Below are positions 1 to 8,245 of a DNA stretch of 64,000 nt, piece after piece. The stretch comes from Microlunatus flavus (lineage in GTDB: Bacteria; Actinomycetota; Actinomycetes; Propionibacteriales; Propionibacteriaceae). Under the pieces are notes generated by a model. The model ran no database searches, was not told where the DNA came from, and saw only the letters and a program-made list of their open reading frames with translations. The position numbers and the translations under genes are program-made. Location of the stretch: NCBI RefSeq assembly GCF_900110855.1, contig NZ_FOFA01000001.1:620001-684000 (forward strand). Direction: 5' to 3'. Position 1 is the stretch's first letter. Every line of letters starts with the position of its first letter.

Positions 1-38
1 CGCAGGCTGAAGAGCCGCGGCCCGAGGGGCCCCGCGAG

Positions 39-1745
39 TCAGGACTGAGCGTCGACCAGGACAGCGGCCAGGCCGTTGAACTCCGTCTGCATCCAGGCCA
101 CGCCGTCGACGACGCGAGAACCCTCCCCGCTACCGGCATCCCCCTGTGTCGCCGAGGTGCTCTCCTGCGAGCCGTCTCCGGCTGACAGCATCACGGGGCC
201 GGACTTCGCCGAGAGCAGCAGGTGCTCGTGCCCGAGACCGAGAGCATCGATGTTCCCGCTGGCCTTCGCGGTCCACGCGGGTCGCGACCCGCTCTCCGGC
301 GTGTAGTACTTCAGCTGTGAACCTGTGTAGAGCAGGACGCCGCTGGGAGACGCCCAGCACTGACCGGGCTCGGGCTCGATGGACTTCGGGAGCGAGAACC
401 GCTCGAGCAGCTTCCCGCTCCTGACGTCAACGGTGTCGTATGAGCTGGTCCGACCGCACCAGAGCGTGGTTCCGTCCAGTGCCATCTGCTCCCCGCAGCC
501 CCCGGCGTACGGTCCTGCACCCGAGGGGGGGTCGACGACCCACCGGCGCTTGCCCGACCTCGCGTCGAAACCCTCCAGCCTGACGTCGCCCTCGTCCGTC
601 TCGCCGTTGGAGACGAACGTGCTGGCGCCGACGTAGATCTGGCTGCCGGGGTTCGTCGCGTCGGGATCACCGATGGCCTGGTACCGGCGCTTCGTGTGCC
701 ACCGTTCAGCACCGGACTCGGGGTCGAACGCAGTCGTTCCCTGGTGCCCGACGACGACCAACCCCTGGACGTCTTGATCAGCAGCGTCCTCCCACACCTT
801 GAGCTCGTCGTCCTTGCGGTCGCCGGGCGCGATCCAGTCCTCCAGCGGCACCGTCCATCCAGGCGTGCCGTCGGTCAGGTCGTACGAGCTCAGCTCGGCC
901 TGGTTGTACGCGTCCTCGAGGCCTGTCGCCTGCACCTCCTTCGTCGTCTCGATGAAGAGGTGCGCGCTCGTGACGCCCCACTGGCTGTCCTCGGGCAGGT
1001 CCGCCTGCCACAGGACGTCGCCGGTCATGAGGTCCAGGACGTTGACCTGGTGCGTGCTGTTCTGGCAGTCCATCGCCGCCCGCCGCCCGGGCACGAAACG
1101 CAGGTCGTAGGTCTGGTGCCCGTCGCCGTTCCACACCGTCCCGGAGCCACAGATCCGTTGGGCCAGGGCGTCGTCGAAAACCACGTCCCCGATCTGCGGC
1201 GTGGCGTTCGGGACTGACGTAGGAGTGGGGGCGGGAGTGTCGCTCGGAGAGGGCGAGCCAGCCGCTGCAGCTCCAGGCAGGGGGTCGCAGTTGGCTGCGG
1301 TGTACGCGTCGACCCTGTCGGCCGGAGCCTTCGTCGTTGCGCCCAGCACGACGGCCTCAAGCACGCCCTGGACCGGGTTGGCGCCGTTGGCAGCAGCATC
1401 GTCGGCGATCTTCTGGAAGGCCTTCTGCAACACCTCGACATCGTCCTCGATCTCACCCGGCGCCACCTTCTGCAGCTTCTTGAAGATCAGCGCGAGCTCC
1501 TGCGGAGCCGCGAGGACCTTCACGAGCGCGCCGACGGGGTCCGAGTCGGCGTCGGTGCCTGCGTACGAGGCACGGAACCGTTCACCTTCCTGGAGGAATG
1601 TTCGGCAGTAGGCGGCCACAGAACGGCCGTCGCTGCACCCCGGCAGAGCAACCACGGCGAGCAGCAGCGAAAGCACCAGCGCCGCCGTCCGTCCAGCCCG
1701 ACGCCATGCTGCTGAAGAATGCGCGAAACCCTGCTGCCTCGTCAT
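39..1745 (-). CDS. Secreted lipoprotein with PQQ-like beta-propeller
   Basis: A 568-residue protein. The start at 1745 is chosen over an in-frame start 108 nt upstream because a GGGGGAAG ribosome site sits 3 nt before it and it opens directly into a signal peptide (positively charged residues 15-19, hydrophobic core 20-35, lipobox LPGC with Cys37). Residues 40-160 are helical, followed by a Pro/Thr/Ser linker around 163-185. The rest carries repeated beta-propeller blades of the PQQ_2 kind, seen as DLMTGDVLWQ, AFDPESGAERW, GFDARSGKRRW and TVDVRSGKLLE. It should sit on the outer face of the membrane as a binding or scaffold protein, not an enzyme, since no quinoprotein catalytic residues are evident. 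It lies 122 nt downstream of the kinase gene on the same strand, so a sensory partnership is possible. The ligand is unknown. Confidence 0.85.
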   Translation of the reverse strand: MTRQQGFAHSSAAWRRAGRTAALVLSLLLAVVALPGCSDGRSVAAYCRTFLQEGERFRASYAGTDADSDPVGALVKVLAAPQELALIFKKLQKVAPGEIEDDVEVLQKAFQKIADDAAANGANPVQGVLEAVVLGATTKAPADRVDAYTAANCDPLPGAAAAGSPSPSDTPAPTPTSVPNATPQIGDVVFDDALAQRICGSGTVWNGDGHQTYDLRFVPGRRAAMDCQNSTHQVNVLDLMTGDVLWQADLPEDSQWGVTSAHLFIETTKEVQATGLEDAYNQAELSSYDLTDGTPGWTVPLEDWIAPGDRKDDELKVWEDAADQDVQGLVVVGHQGTTAFDPESGAERWHTKRRYQAIGDPDATNPGSQIYVGASTFVSNGETDEGDVRLEGFDARSGKRRWVVDPPSGAGPYAGGCGEQMALDGTTLWCGRTSSYDTVDVRSGKLLERFSLPKSIEPEPGQCWASPSGVLLYTGSQLKYYTPESGSRPAWTAKASGNIDALGLGHEHLLLSAKSGPVMLSAGDGSQESTSATQGDAGSGEGSRVVDGVAWMQTEFNGLAAVLVDAQS

Positions 1746-1867
1746 GGTCTTCCCCCGGAGAAACGCGACTGGTGGAGCAAGACGGTAGGGCGCAACGCTG
1801 CTTCGCAGAGCTGTTTCAAGAAATTGAATTGTTTCGGGCTGGACGTCATACACCGGTTGCGGGACGC

Positions 1868-3379
1868 TCAGCCCGGCGGCGTCAGCGTCAGCGGCGCCGT
1901 GCGCTCCCCGCGGCCGAAGACGCAGCGGAAGTAGCCCTCGCCGTCGGCGGCGCTCTGCGGCGGGATCGTGAAGATCTCCCAGTTGTCACGCCGTTCGTCC
2001 GCGGGCAGCATCCGGTTGACCAGGGATGCTCGGCAGACCGCCTTGGCCGCCGGGTCCGCGTCCAGCTCGGACTGACGGATGACCGGCTTGGTCAGCGGGC
2101 CGGCCGCGAACGTCTGGTAGACGTGCGTCTCGTCGCACTTCGCCGGGGTGGCCACGATCAGCGAGTCGAAGGTCGACGGCACCCCGCCCCAGCACTGCGG
2201 GGTCCGCGGCCCGCACTGGGCCGGTCGCCCGACGGTCGCGCTGCAGTCGGCGAAGCCGGTGAGCAGCGTCGCCGAGACCGACGGCGTCGGCGAGGGCGCC
2301 GCCACCGACGAGGTGCCCGGGTCCGGCGGCGGGCTGGCCGCGGAGCGCCCGCCGCCCCCGAGGAGCCCGAGCGCGGCGACCGCCAGCAGGAGGACCACGG
2401 CCGCGGCCCCGGCCAGCACCGGCCAGCGCCGCCACCGGGGAGGCGCCGACCGGGCGTGCGCCGCGGCCGGGGGGCTCGTGGCGGGCGAGGGGTCCGCACC
2501 CCCGGCGCCGAGGGGCTCGTCGAGCTCGGGCAGCAGGGCCGTGGTCGGGGCGCCGAGCGGCAGGGCCTCGAGCGCGTCGCGGAACCCGGCCGCCGTGGGC
2601 CGCTTCGTCGGGTCGTCGTCCAGCGCCTGCATGAGGACGTCCATGAAGGCGGGGTCGACGTGCTCGAGCCGCTCGACCGGGTCGTCGAGGTGCGCCATGA
2701 CGACCTGCGCGGCGGTGAGGTCCGGGTCGGCCTCGTCCGGGTCGACGGCCCGCGGCGCGTGCCCGCACAGCAGCGCGTAGAGGGTGGCTGCGAGGGAGTA
2801 GACGTCGCCGCTCTTCGTCGGCGCGTGTGGCGCGAAGGCCTCCGGCGGCGCGTACGCCGGGGTCAGCGCCTCGAGCCGCTCGTCGAGGTCCATGCCCGGG
2901 TCGGTCATCACCGCGAGCCCGAAGTCGGCCAGGCCGGCGTGGCCGTACGCGTCGATGAGCACGTTCGCGGGCTTGACGTCGCGGTGCAGCACGCCCTGCG
3001 TGTGCGCCGCGTCGAGGGCGTCGGCGATGCGGACACCGAGGTCGCGGACCCACTCCTGCGTGGGGCGGTTCTCGGGCGCGAGCAGCCGGGTCAGCGAACC
3101 GCCCGTGCACAGCTCCATGACCAGGTACGGCCGGTCGTCGTCGAGCAGCCCGGCGTAGTGGACGGTGACGATGCCGGGGTGGTTCGACATCCGTCCGGCG
3201 GCCCCCGACTCGCTGAGGAACCGGTCGCGCTCCTCCGGGGTGTCGAGCCGGCGGTCGATGATCTTGACCGCGACGAGCCGGTTCAGCGACTCCTGCCGGG
3301 CCTCCCAGACCACGGCGAAGCCCCCACGAGCCAGCGCGCGCCAGTCCGTGAGCCCCTCGAGCCGCGGTGTCGTCACCAC
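1868..3379 (-). CDS. Transmembrane Ser/Thr protein kinase (PknB-like)
   Basis: A 503-residue protein with a cytoplasmic kinase domain, residues 1-270: glycine loop LARGGFAVVWE, invariant lysine in VAVKI (Lys39), catalytic HRDVKPAN (132-139) and DFG (152-154). All key residues are present, so it should be active. A short linker leads to one membrane helix at about 313-340. The extracytoplasmic part begins with a Pro/Ser stretch and ends in a Cys-containing domain (CGPRTPQCWGG, TPAKCDETHVYQTF, YFRCVFGRG) that resembles the septum-formation domain of other actinobacterial proteins; PASTA repeats are absent. The GTG start lies 6 nt after a TAGGGT -10 box, so the mRNA is probably leaderless. The lipoprotein gene follows on the same strand. 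Confidence 0.93.
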   Translation of the reverse strand: MVTTPRLEGLTDWRALARGGFAVVWEARQESLNRLVAVKIIDRRLDTPEERDRFLSESGAAGRMSNHPGIVTVHYAGLLDDDRPYLVMELCTGGSLTRLLAPENRPTQEWVRDLGVRIADALDAAHTQGVLHRDVKPANVLIDAYGHAGLADFGLAVMTDPGMDLDERLEALTPAYAPPEAFAPHAPTKSGDVYSLAATLYALLCGHAPRAVDPDEADPDLTAAQVVMAHLDDPVERLEHVDPAFMDVLMQALDDDPTKRPTAAGFRDALEALPLGAPTTALLPELDEPLGAGGADPSPATSPPAAAHARSAPPRWRRWPVLAGAAAVVLLLAVAALGLLGGGGRSAASPPPDPGTSSVAAPSPTPSVSATLLTGFADCSATVGRPAQCGPRTPQCWGGVPSTFDSLIVATPAKCDETHVYQTFAAGPLTKPVIRQSELDADPAAKAVCRASLVNRMLPADERRDNWEIFTIPPQSAADGEGYFRCVFGRGERTAPLTLTPPG

Positions 3380-3385
3380 CCGGAC

Positions 3386-3391
3386 ACCCTA
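3386..3391 (-). promoter_or_regulatory. -10 box TAGGGT of a leaderless kinase transcript
   Basis: Reading the minus strand, TAGGGT is followed by 6 nt and then the GTG start at 3379. A -10 hexamer normally sits 6-7 nt before the first transcribed base, so transcription should begin at the start codon. No Shine-Dalgarno sequence is present. Confidence 0.75.
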
Positions 3392-3585
3392 GGTGTCGCC
3401 GAACCGGCGCGGTCGCGACCAGAGGATGAACACGGCGGAACCTGAGCCTGGCGATGCATCGGCGGCCCGGTCCGCGCGGTAGGCCAGGACTCCTCGACGC
3501 CGTGATGGTCCTTCGTGATCGAATCGTCCGCGTGGTCTACCCCGACCGAAGCCGGTCCACGCGCCGGCGCGTTGAGGAGGAGCCG

Positions 3586-3681
3586 ATGACGACACGCTCT
3601 TCCGTCGTCATCGGTGACGACGAGAGCGCCGGACCAACGGGCGGGCCGCGTCCGAGCGGAGCGAGGACGGACAAGAGATGA
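3586..3681 (+). CDS. Possible 31-residue leader peptide upstream of pta
   Basis: An ATG preceded by a strong GAGGAGGAG ribosome site opens a 31-codon frame (begins MTTRSSVVIGDDES). Its TGA stop overlaps the pta start as ATGA, so ribosomes finishing it could couple directly to pta. Pta itself has no good ribosome site of its own: the sequence just before its ATG is GACAAGAG. The coding part includes a hairpin (CGCTCT / GTCGTCA / TGACGAC / AGAGCG, 3595-3628) and a related sequence occurs after ackA, so this may be a repeat element that happens to be read in frame and not a selected peptide. I see no family match. Confidence 0.4.
   Translation: MTTRSSVVIGDDESAGPTGGPRPSGARTDKR
3589..3670 (+). 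repeat. Hairpin-containing repeat, copy A
   Basis: It begins ACGACACGCTCTTCCGTCGT and ends CGAGCGGAGCGAGGACGG. A related element at 7006-7090 begins ACGACACGTTCTTCGTCGT and ends CGAGCGGAGCGAGCCCAGACGG. In this copy the first 40 bases fold into a two-part stem (GTCGTCA/TGACGAC with a TCGG loop, then CGCTCT/AGAGCG). The two copies lie on either side of the pta-ackA pair. Confidence 0.55.
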
Positions 3682-5762
3682 GCCGCAGCGTCTACGTCGC
3701 GTCCCCGGAGGGTCTGACGGGCAAGTCGGCCGTGGCCCTCGGCCTGCTCGACGCGCTGGTGCGCGAGGTGGGCTCGGTCGGGGTGTTCCGGCCGCTGACC
3801 ACCGTCGGGGCGCACCCCGAGGCCGACGAGCGCGACCTCATCGTCGACCTGCTCACCTCCCAGCCGGGCGTGCACCAGGCGTACGAGGACGCGATCGGCG
3901 TGACCTACGACCTCGCCCGCGAGGACCCGGACGAGGCGCTGCACGAGATCGTCGAGCGGTTCGGGCACCTCGCCGAGCGCTTCGACGTGGTCGTCGTGCT
4001 CGGCTCCGACTACACCGACGTGTCCACGGGCACGGAGCTGTCCTTCAACGCCAAGGTCGCCGCGAACCTCGGCTCCCCCGTCGTCCTCGTCGTCCACGGG
4101 CGCGGCCGTACGCCCGACCAGGTCGAGGCCGCGGCGGAGACCGCGATCGCCGAGCTCCGCGCCAACCACGCCTCGACGGTGGCCGTCATCGCCAACCGGG
4201 TGGACCCCGGGGCGGTCGAGCCGACGATGGCCGCGCTCGGCCGCCTGCCCGGGGTGCTCACCGCGGCGGTCCCGGAGAGCGCGCTGCTGTCGGCGCCGAC
4301 GTTCGGCGCGCTCGTCGAGGCGGCCGACGGCCACCTGGTGCTGGGCAGCGAGGCCTGGACCGGGCGCGAGGCGCTCGGCATCATCGTCGCGGCGATGAGC
4401 CTGCCGAACGTGCTGGACCGCCTGCGTCCCGACGTGGCCGTCATCGCCCCGAGCGACCGGACGGACCTCGTGCCGGGTCTGGTGCTGGCCCACCAGTCGG
4501 GCACGTTCCCGACCCTGGCGGGGATCCTGCTCACCGGCGGCTACGAGCTGCCCGACAGCATCCGGCGGCTCGTGGACGGCGTCTCGTCGGAGCTGCCGAT
4601 CGCGCTGACCGGGCTGGAGACGTTCGCGACGGCGGAGCGGCTGCTGCGGGTCCGCGGGCCGATGAGCAAGGACTCCCCGAACAAGATCGAGGCCGCGCGG
4701 CGGCTGTTCGCCGAGCAGGTGGACGCCGCCGCCCTGCTGCGCGCGATCGACGTCTCGGGCTCCGACGTGCGTACGCCGCTGATGTTCGGCTACCAGCTGA
4801 TGGAGCGGGCCCGTGCCGACCGGAAGCACGTCGTGCTGCCCGAGGCGAGCGACGACCGGATCCTCACCGCGGCCGACGTCCTGCTGCGCCGCGGCGTGGC
4901 CGACCTGACGCTGCTCGGCGACGAGAACGCCGTACGGGCCCGCGCCTCGACGCTGGGCCTCGACCTCGACGCGGCCCAGGTCGTCTCCCCCACCGACCCC
5001 GAGCTCGTCGAGCGCTTCGCGGCCGCGTACGCCCAGGCCCGCGCCCACAAGGGCATGACCGTGGAGCGGGCCCGCGCGGTGGTCACCGACATCTCCTACT
5101 TCGGCACGATGATGGTCCACCTGGGCCTGGCCGACGGGATGGTCTCCGGCGCCGTCAACACGACCGCGCACACGATCCGACCGGCTCTCGAATTCATCAA
5201 GACCGCGCCCGGCGTGAGCACCGTGTCCAGCGTGTTCCTCATGTGCCTGGCCGACCGGGTGCTCGTCTACGGCGACTGCGCCGTCATCCCGGAGCCCACC
5301 ACCGAGCAGCTCGCCGACATCGCGGTCTCCTCGGCGGCGACGGCGCGGCAGTTCGGCATCGAGCCGCGCGTCGCGATGCTCTCCTACTCCACGGGCAGCT
5401 CGGGCGCGGGCGCGGAGGTCGAGAAGGTGCGGGCGGCGACCGAGCTCGTGGCGCAGCGGGCCCCGGACCTCGCGCTCGAGGGGCCGATCCAGTACGACGC
5501 GGCGATCGACCCGGACGTGGCGCGCACCAAGCTGCCCGGGTCCAGCGTCGCCGGCCGGGCCACCGTCTTCGTCTTCCCGGACCTCAACACGGGCAACAAC
5601 ACCTACAAGGCGGTGCAGCGCAGCGCCCACGCCGTCGCGATCGGCCCGGTGCTGCAGGGCCTGAACAAGCCGGTCAACGACCTGTCGCGGGGGGCGCTCG
5701 TGGAGGACATCGTCAACACCGTCGCCATCACCGCCGTGCAGGCGCAGGAGTCGGGCCGGTGA
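3678..5762 (+). CDS. pta: Phosphate acetyltransferase (long form)
   Basis: A 694-residue enzyme interconverting acetyl-CoA and acetyl phosphate in the cytoplasm. Three parts are visible, as in the long Pta class: an N-terminal BioD/CobB-like P-loop domain (SPEGLTGKSAVALGL near residue 9), a middle DRTGG domain (about 215-330), and the C-terminal PTA/PTB catalytic domain (about 370-690) with conserved blocks VSGAVNTTAHTIRPAL, SYSTGSSG and DLNTGNNTYKAVQR. The length is normal for the family. The start overlaps the stop of a short upstream frame (ATGA), and the stop overlaps the ackA GTG start, so translation is probably coupled throughout. With AckA it makes the reversible acetate/ATP pathway. 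Confidence 0.97.
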   Translation: MSRSVYVASPEGLTGKSAVALGLLDALVREVGSVGVFRPLTTVGAHPEADERDLIVDLLTSQPGVHQAYEDAIGVTYDLAREDPDEALHEIVERFGHLAERFDVVVVLGSDYTDVSTGTELSFNAKVAANLGSPVVLVVHGRGRTPDQVEAAAETAIAELRANHASTVAVIANRVDPGAVEPTMAALGRLPGVLTAAVPESALLSAPTFGALVEAADGHLVLGSEAWTGREALGIIVAAMSLPNVLDRLRPDVAVIAPSDRTDLVPGLVLAHQSGTFPTLAGILLTGGYELPDSIRRLVDGVSSELPIALTGLETFATAERLLRVRGPMSKDSPNKIEAARRLFAEQVDAAALLRAIDVSGSDVRTPLMFGYQLMERARADRKHVVLPEASDDRILTAADVLLRRGVADLTLLGDENAVRARASTLGLDLDAAQVVSPTDPELVERFAAAYAQARAHKGMTVERARAVVTDISYFGTMMVHLGLADGMVSGAVNTTAHTIRPALEFIKTAPGVSTVSSVFLMCLADRVLVYGDCAVIPEPTTEQLADIAVSSAATARQFGIEPRVAMLSYSTGSSGAGAEVEKVRAATELVAQRAPDLALEGPIQYDAAIDPDVARTKLPGSSVAGRATVFVFPDLNTGNNTYKAVQRSAHAVAIGPVLQGLNKPVNDLSRGALVEDIVNTVAITAVQAQESGR

Positions 5763-6925
5763 GCAGCACCGACCACGACGCGCCCGTCCTCGTCCTCAAC
5801 GCGGGCTCGTCGTCGCTGAAGTACCAGGTGCTCGTGCCCGAGACCGCGCGGGTGCTGGCCGGGGGGACGGTCGAACGCATCGGCGAGGACGGCAGCGGCG
5901 TCGAGGACCACGCGGCCGGCATGCGCCGCGTCACCGCCGAGCTCGGCGACGCCGGCGTCGACCTCGGCCGGACCGGCCTGCGCGCGGTCGGCCACCGCGT
6001 CGTCCACGGCGGCCCGGACTTCTCGGACCCGGTCGTCGTCGACGACGCCGTGGTGCGCGACATCCGCGACCTCGTGCCGCTGGCCCCGCTGCACAACCCC
6101 GGGGCGCTCGAAGGGATCGAGGCGGCCCGCGCGACCTTCGACGTGCCGCAGGTCGCCGTCTTCGACACCGCCTTCTTCGCCTCGCTCCCGCCGGAGGCCG
6201 CGACGTACGCGATCCCCCGCGAGGTCAGCGCCGAGCACCGGCTGCGCCGCTACGGCTTCCACGGGACGTCGCACCGCTACGTCTCGCGCGCCGTGGCCGA
6301 CCTGCTGGGCCGGCCGCTCGAGTCGTTCACGCAGGTCGTGCTGCACCTGGGCAACGGCTGCTCGGCCTCGGCCGTCGACGGCGGCGTCGCCGTGGACACC
6401 TCCATGGGCCTGACCCCGCTGCAGGGCCTGGTGATGGGGACGCGGTCCGGCGACGTCGACCCGGCGGTGTTCACGTTCCTGCACGAGCAGGCTCAGATGT
6501 CCGTGGCCGAGATCGACACCATGCTCAACAAGCGGTCCGGGCTCAAGGGCCTCGCCGGCGTGAACGACTTCCGCGAGGTCCTCGCGCGCGCCGACGGCGG
6601 CGACCAGGACGCGCGGCTCGCGCTCGACGTCTACGTGCACCGGCTGCGGCACTACATCGGGGCGTACGCCGCGGTGCTCGGCGGGCTGGACGTGCTGACC
6701 TTCACCGCCGGCGTCGGCGAGAACTCCGCCCCGCTCCGGGCCCGGGTCGTCGAGACCCTCGGCCGCCTGGGCCTGGCCGTCGACCCGGAGCGCAACGAGG
6801 CCCCGTCGCGGGAGGCCCGCGTCATCTCACCCGACGGTTCCGCGGTCACGGTGACCGTCGTCCCGACGAACGAGGAGCTCGAGATCGCCCGCCAGACCGT
6901 GGCCCTCCTGGACCGCTCCGCCTGA
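5759..6925 (+). CDS. ackA: Acetate kinase
   Basis: A 388-residue enzyme that makes ATP and acetate from acetyl phosphate and ADP, or the reverse. The family signatures are all present: NAGSSSLKYQV at the N-terminus, HRVVHGG, FDTAFF, RRYGFHGTSH, LGNGCSASAV, GTRSGDVDP and FTAGVGENS. The GTG start overlaps the pta TGA by 4 nt (GTGA), the usual sign of coupled translation, and it places NAGSS at the expected distance from the N-terminus. A large hairpin follows 45 nt after the stop and could end or stabilise the pta-ackA message. Confidence 0.97.
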   Translation: MSSTDHDAPVLVLNAGSSSLKYQVLVPETARVLAGGTVERIGEDGSGVEDHAAGMRRVTAELGDAGVDLGRTGLRAVGHRVVHGGPDFSDPVVVDDAVVRDIRDLVPLAPLHNPGALEGIEAARATFDVPQVAVFDTAFFASLPPEAATYAIPREVSAEHRLRRYGFHGTSHRYVSRAVADLLGRPLESFTQVVLHLGNGCSASAVDGGVAVDTSMGLTPLQGLVMGTRSGDVDPAVFTFLHEQAQMSVAEIDTMLNKRSGLKGLAGVNDFREVLARADGGDQDARLALDVYVHRLRHYIGAYAAVLGGLDVLTFTAGVGENSAPLRARVVETLGRLGLAVDPERNEAPSREARVISPDGSAVTVTVVPTNEELEIARQTVALLDRSA

Positions 6926-6969
6926 CCTCTCCAGACCGGGCGCCCGAGTCCCAGTAGGGTGACGACAAC

Positions 6970-7064
6970 CGGCTCGCGCGCCTCTGCCTGGACGAGCGAG
7001 CGGGAACGACACGTTCTTCGTCGTGCCCGCGAACGAGGAAGGCAGAGGACCAGAGCGCGAGCCG
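6970..7064. repeat. Long imperfect hairpin after ackA
   Basis: Nested complementary arms: CGGCTCGCGC (6970-6979) with GCGCGAGCCG (7055-7064), CCTCTGCCT (6981-6989) with AGGCAGAGG (7040-7048), and GCGGG-A-ACGAC with GTCGT-G-CCCGC near the tip. A TAGGGT hexamer sits just upstream (6955-6960). It may be a terminator or stabiliser for pta-ackA, or part of a repeat family, since its tip overlaps the element described at 7006-7090. Confidence 0.65.
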
Positions 7065-7090
7065 CGGGCGAGCGGAGCGAGCCCAGACGG
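7006..7090 (+). repeat. Hairpin-containing repeat, copy B
   Basis: Related to 3589-3670: both share the opening ACGACACG(C/T)TCTTC(C)GTCGT and the closing CGAGCGGAGCGAG...GACGG, with a more divergent middle. It ends 25 nt before the small membrane protein gene. A further GAGCGAAGCGGAG stretch follows. Confidence 0.5.
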
Positions 7091-7114
7091 CACGGAGCGA
7101 AGCGGAGCTGATCA

Positions 7115-7321
7115 ATGCGCAAGGTGATTCTGGGGCTCGGGCTCCTCGTCGGCATCGCCGCGTGGGCCGTGGGCCTCATCGGCCTCTTCACCACGCCCGA
7201 CCCGCACCTGGTGCCGATCCCCAACCAGGTCACCGTGTTCGGCGTCGTCGCCATGATGGGCACCCTGCTGCTGCTGGTGATCACCTTCGCGCACGGCACC
7301 CGCGCCGGGGACGTCGACTGA
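7115..7321 (+). CDS. Small two-helix membrane protein, unknown function
   Basis: A 68-residue protein with two hydrophobic segments (about residues 4-25 and 41-60) separated by a short proline-rich loop TTPDPHLVPIPNQ, ending in the acidic tail GDVD. The high hydrophobicity with sensible helix spacing supports a real gene. An AGCGGAGCTGATCA stretch before the ATG provides a weak ribosome site. I do not recognise the family. It lies between ackA and an SDR gene on the same strand. Confidence 0.7.
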   Translation: MRKVILGLGLLVGIAAWAVGLIGLFTTPDPHLVPIPNQVTVFGVVAMMGTLLLLVITFAHGTRAGDVD

Positions 7322-7344
7322 CCCTGGGCCCTCGCGCGTCCCCG

Positions 7345-7350
7345 TAGGGT
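7345..7350 (+). promoter_or_regulatory. -10 box TAGGGT, leaderless SDR transcript
   Basis: TAGGGT, 7 nt, ATG at 7358. The spacing puts the transcription start at the start codon; no ribosome site is visible. This decides the start in favour of 7358 over the in-frame GTG at 7349, which overlaps the -10 box. Confidence 0.75.
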
Positions 7351-7357
7351 GGCGCGC

Positions 7358-8125
7358 ATGCCCACCGCCCTCGTCACCGGCGGCACGGCCGGGATCGGCG
7401 CCACGTTCGCGCGCCACCTCGCCGCCCGCGGCGACGACCTCGTCCTGGTCGCCCGCGACGCCGGACGGCTCGAGTCCACCGCCGCCGACCTGCGCCAGAC
7501 GTACGGCGTGGAGGTCGAGGTCCTGCCCGCCGACCTGGCCGACCGCACGCAGGTCCAGCGCGTGGTCGAGCGGCTCACCGACCCCGCCCGGCCCGTCGAC
7601 ACCTTCGTCAACAACGCCGGCTTCGGCGTCCACCACCGCCTGACCGACCCCGACCCCGGTCCGCACGAACGTGCGGTCGACGTCATGCTCACCGCCGTGA
7701 TCGTGCTCGGCGGCGCCGCCGGGCGCGCGATGCGCGAGCGCGGCCGCGGCGCGATCGTCAACGTCACCTCGACGGCGGCCTTCCTCACCTCGGGCTCCTA
7801 CTCCGCGGTCAAGGTCGCGGTCCTCAACTGGTCGGAGTCGCTCGCCAACGAGCTGCGCGGCACCGGCGTCACCGTCACCGCGCTCGCGCCGGGCTGGGTC
7901 CGCACCGAGTTCCACACGCGCGCGGCCATCACGACGTCGTCGATCCCGGAGGCGCTCTGGCTCGACGCCGACACCCTCGTCGACCAGTGCCTGGCCGACG
8001 TCGCCCGCGGCAAGGTGCTGTCGGTCCCCTCGTGGCGCTACCGGGCCCTGGTCTTCGCCGGCCGGCACGCACCCAGGGCCGCGGTCATGGCGGCGTCCCG
8101 GGCGCTGTCGTCCAGCCGCCGCTGA
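7358..8125 (+). CDS. Short-chain dehydrogenase/reductase
   Basis: A 255-residue classical SDR using NAD(P)H. The Rossmann signature TGGTAGIG is at residues 7-14, NNAG in the middle, and the catalytic Ser plus YSAVK (Tyr/Lys) around residues 147-152. The C-terminal half resembles DltE/ketoacyl-reductase-like members (LAPGWVRTEF). The substrate cannot be read from sequence. It is followed by a PlsC acyltransferase and an alkyl-DHAP synthase-like gene, all leaderless or separately promoted on the same strand, so a role in lipid synthesis, for example ketone reduction of a DHAP-type lipid, is possible but inferred. Confidence 0.9.
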   Translation: MPTALVTGGTAGIGATFARHLAARGDDLVLVARDAGRLESTAADLRQTYGVEVEVLPADLADRTQVQRVVERLTDPARPVDTFVNNAGFGVHHRLTDPDPGPHERAVDVMLTAVIVLGGAAGRAMRERGRGAIVNVTSTAAFLTSGSYSAVKVAVLNWSESLANELRGTGVTVTALAPGWVRTEFHTRAAITTSSIPEALWLDADTLVDQCLADVARGKVLSVPSWRYRALVFAGRHAPRAAVMAASRALSSSRR

Positions 8126-8232
8126 CGGGAAGCATCCGCGCCTCGCGTCGGTTGCCCCTCCGAAAGGTGTTCGGCGCCGAACCCCTGCTCGTGTCGCCCC
8201 GCCGTGAACAGGGCGTGAACGAAGGAGTCCGA

Positions 8233-8238
8233 TAGGGT
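8233..8238 (+). promoter_or_regulatory. -10 box TAGGGT, leaderless plsC transcript
   Basis: TAGGGT, 7 nt, GTG at 8246. The in-frame GTG at 8237 lies inside the -10 box and is therefore unlikely to be the start. It is the same layout as upstream of the SDR gene. Confidence 0.75.
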
Positions 8239-8245
8239 GATCGAC

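Noticed and set aside
3537-5630. Very long minus-strand frame opposite pta
   Set aside because: Low-complexity Arg/Gly/Asp/His translation produced by the high-GC codon pattern of pta; no motif and no ribosome site. Similar long shadows occur opposite the kinase, the oxidase and the EAL genes.
3614-6925. A frame that appears to fuse an upstream protein to AckA
   Set aside because: The part before 5759 is an out-of-frame reading of pta; ackA has its own GTG overlapping the pta stop.
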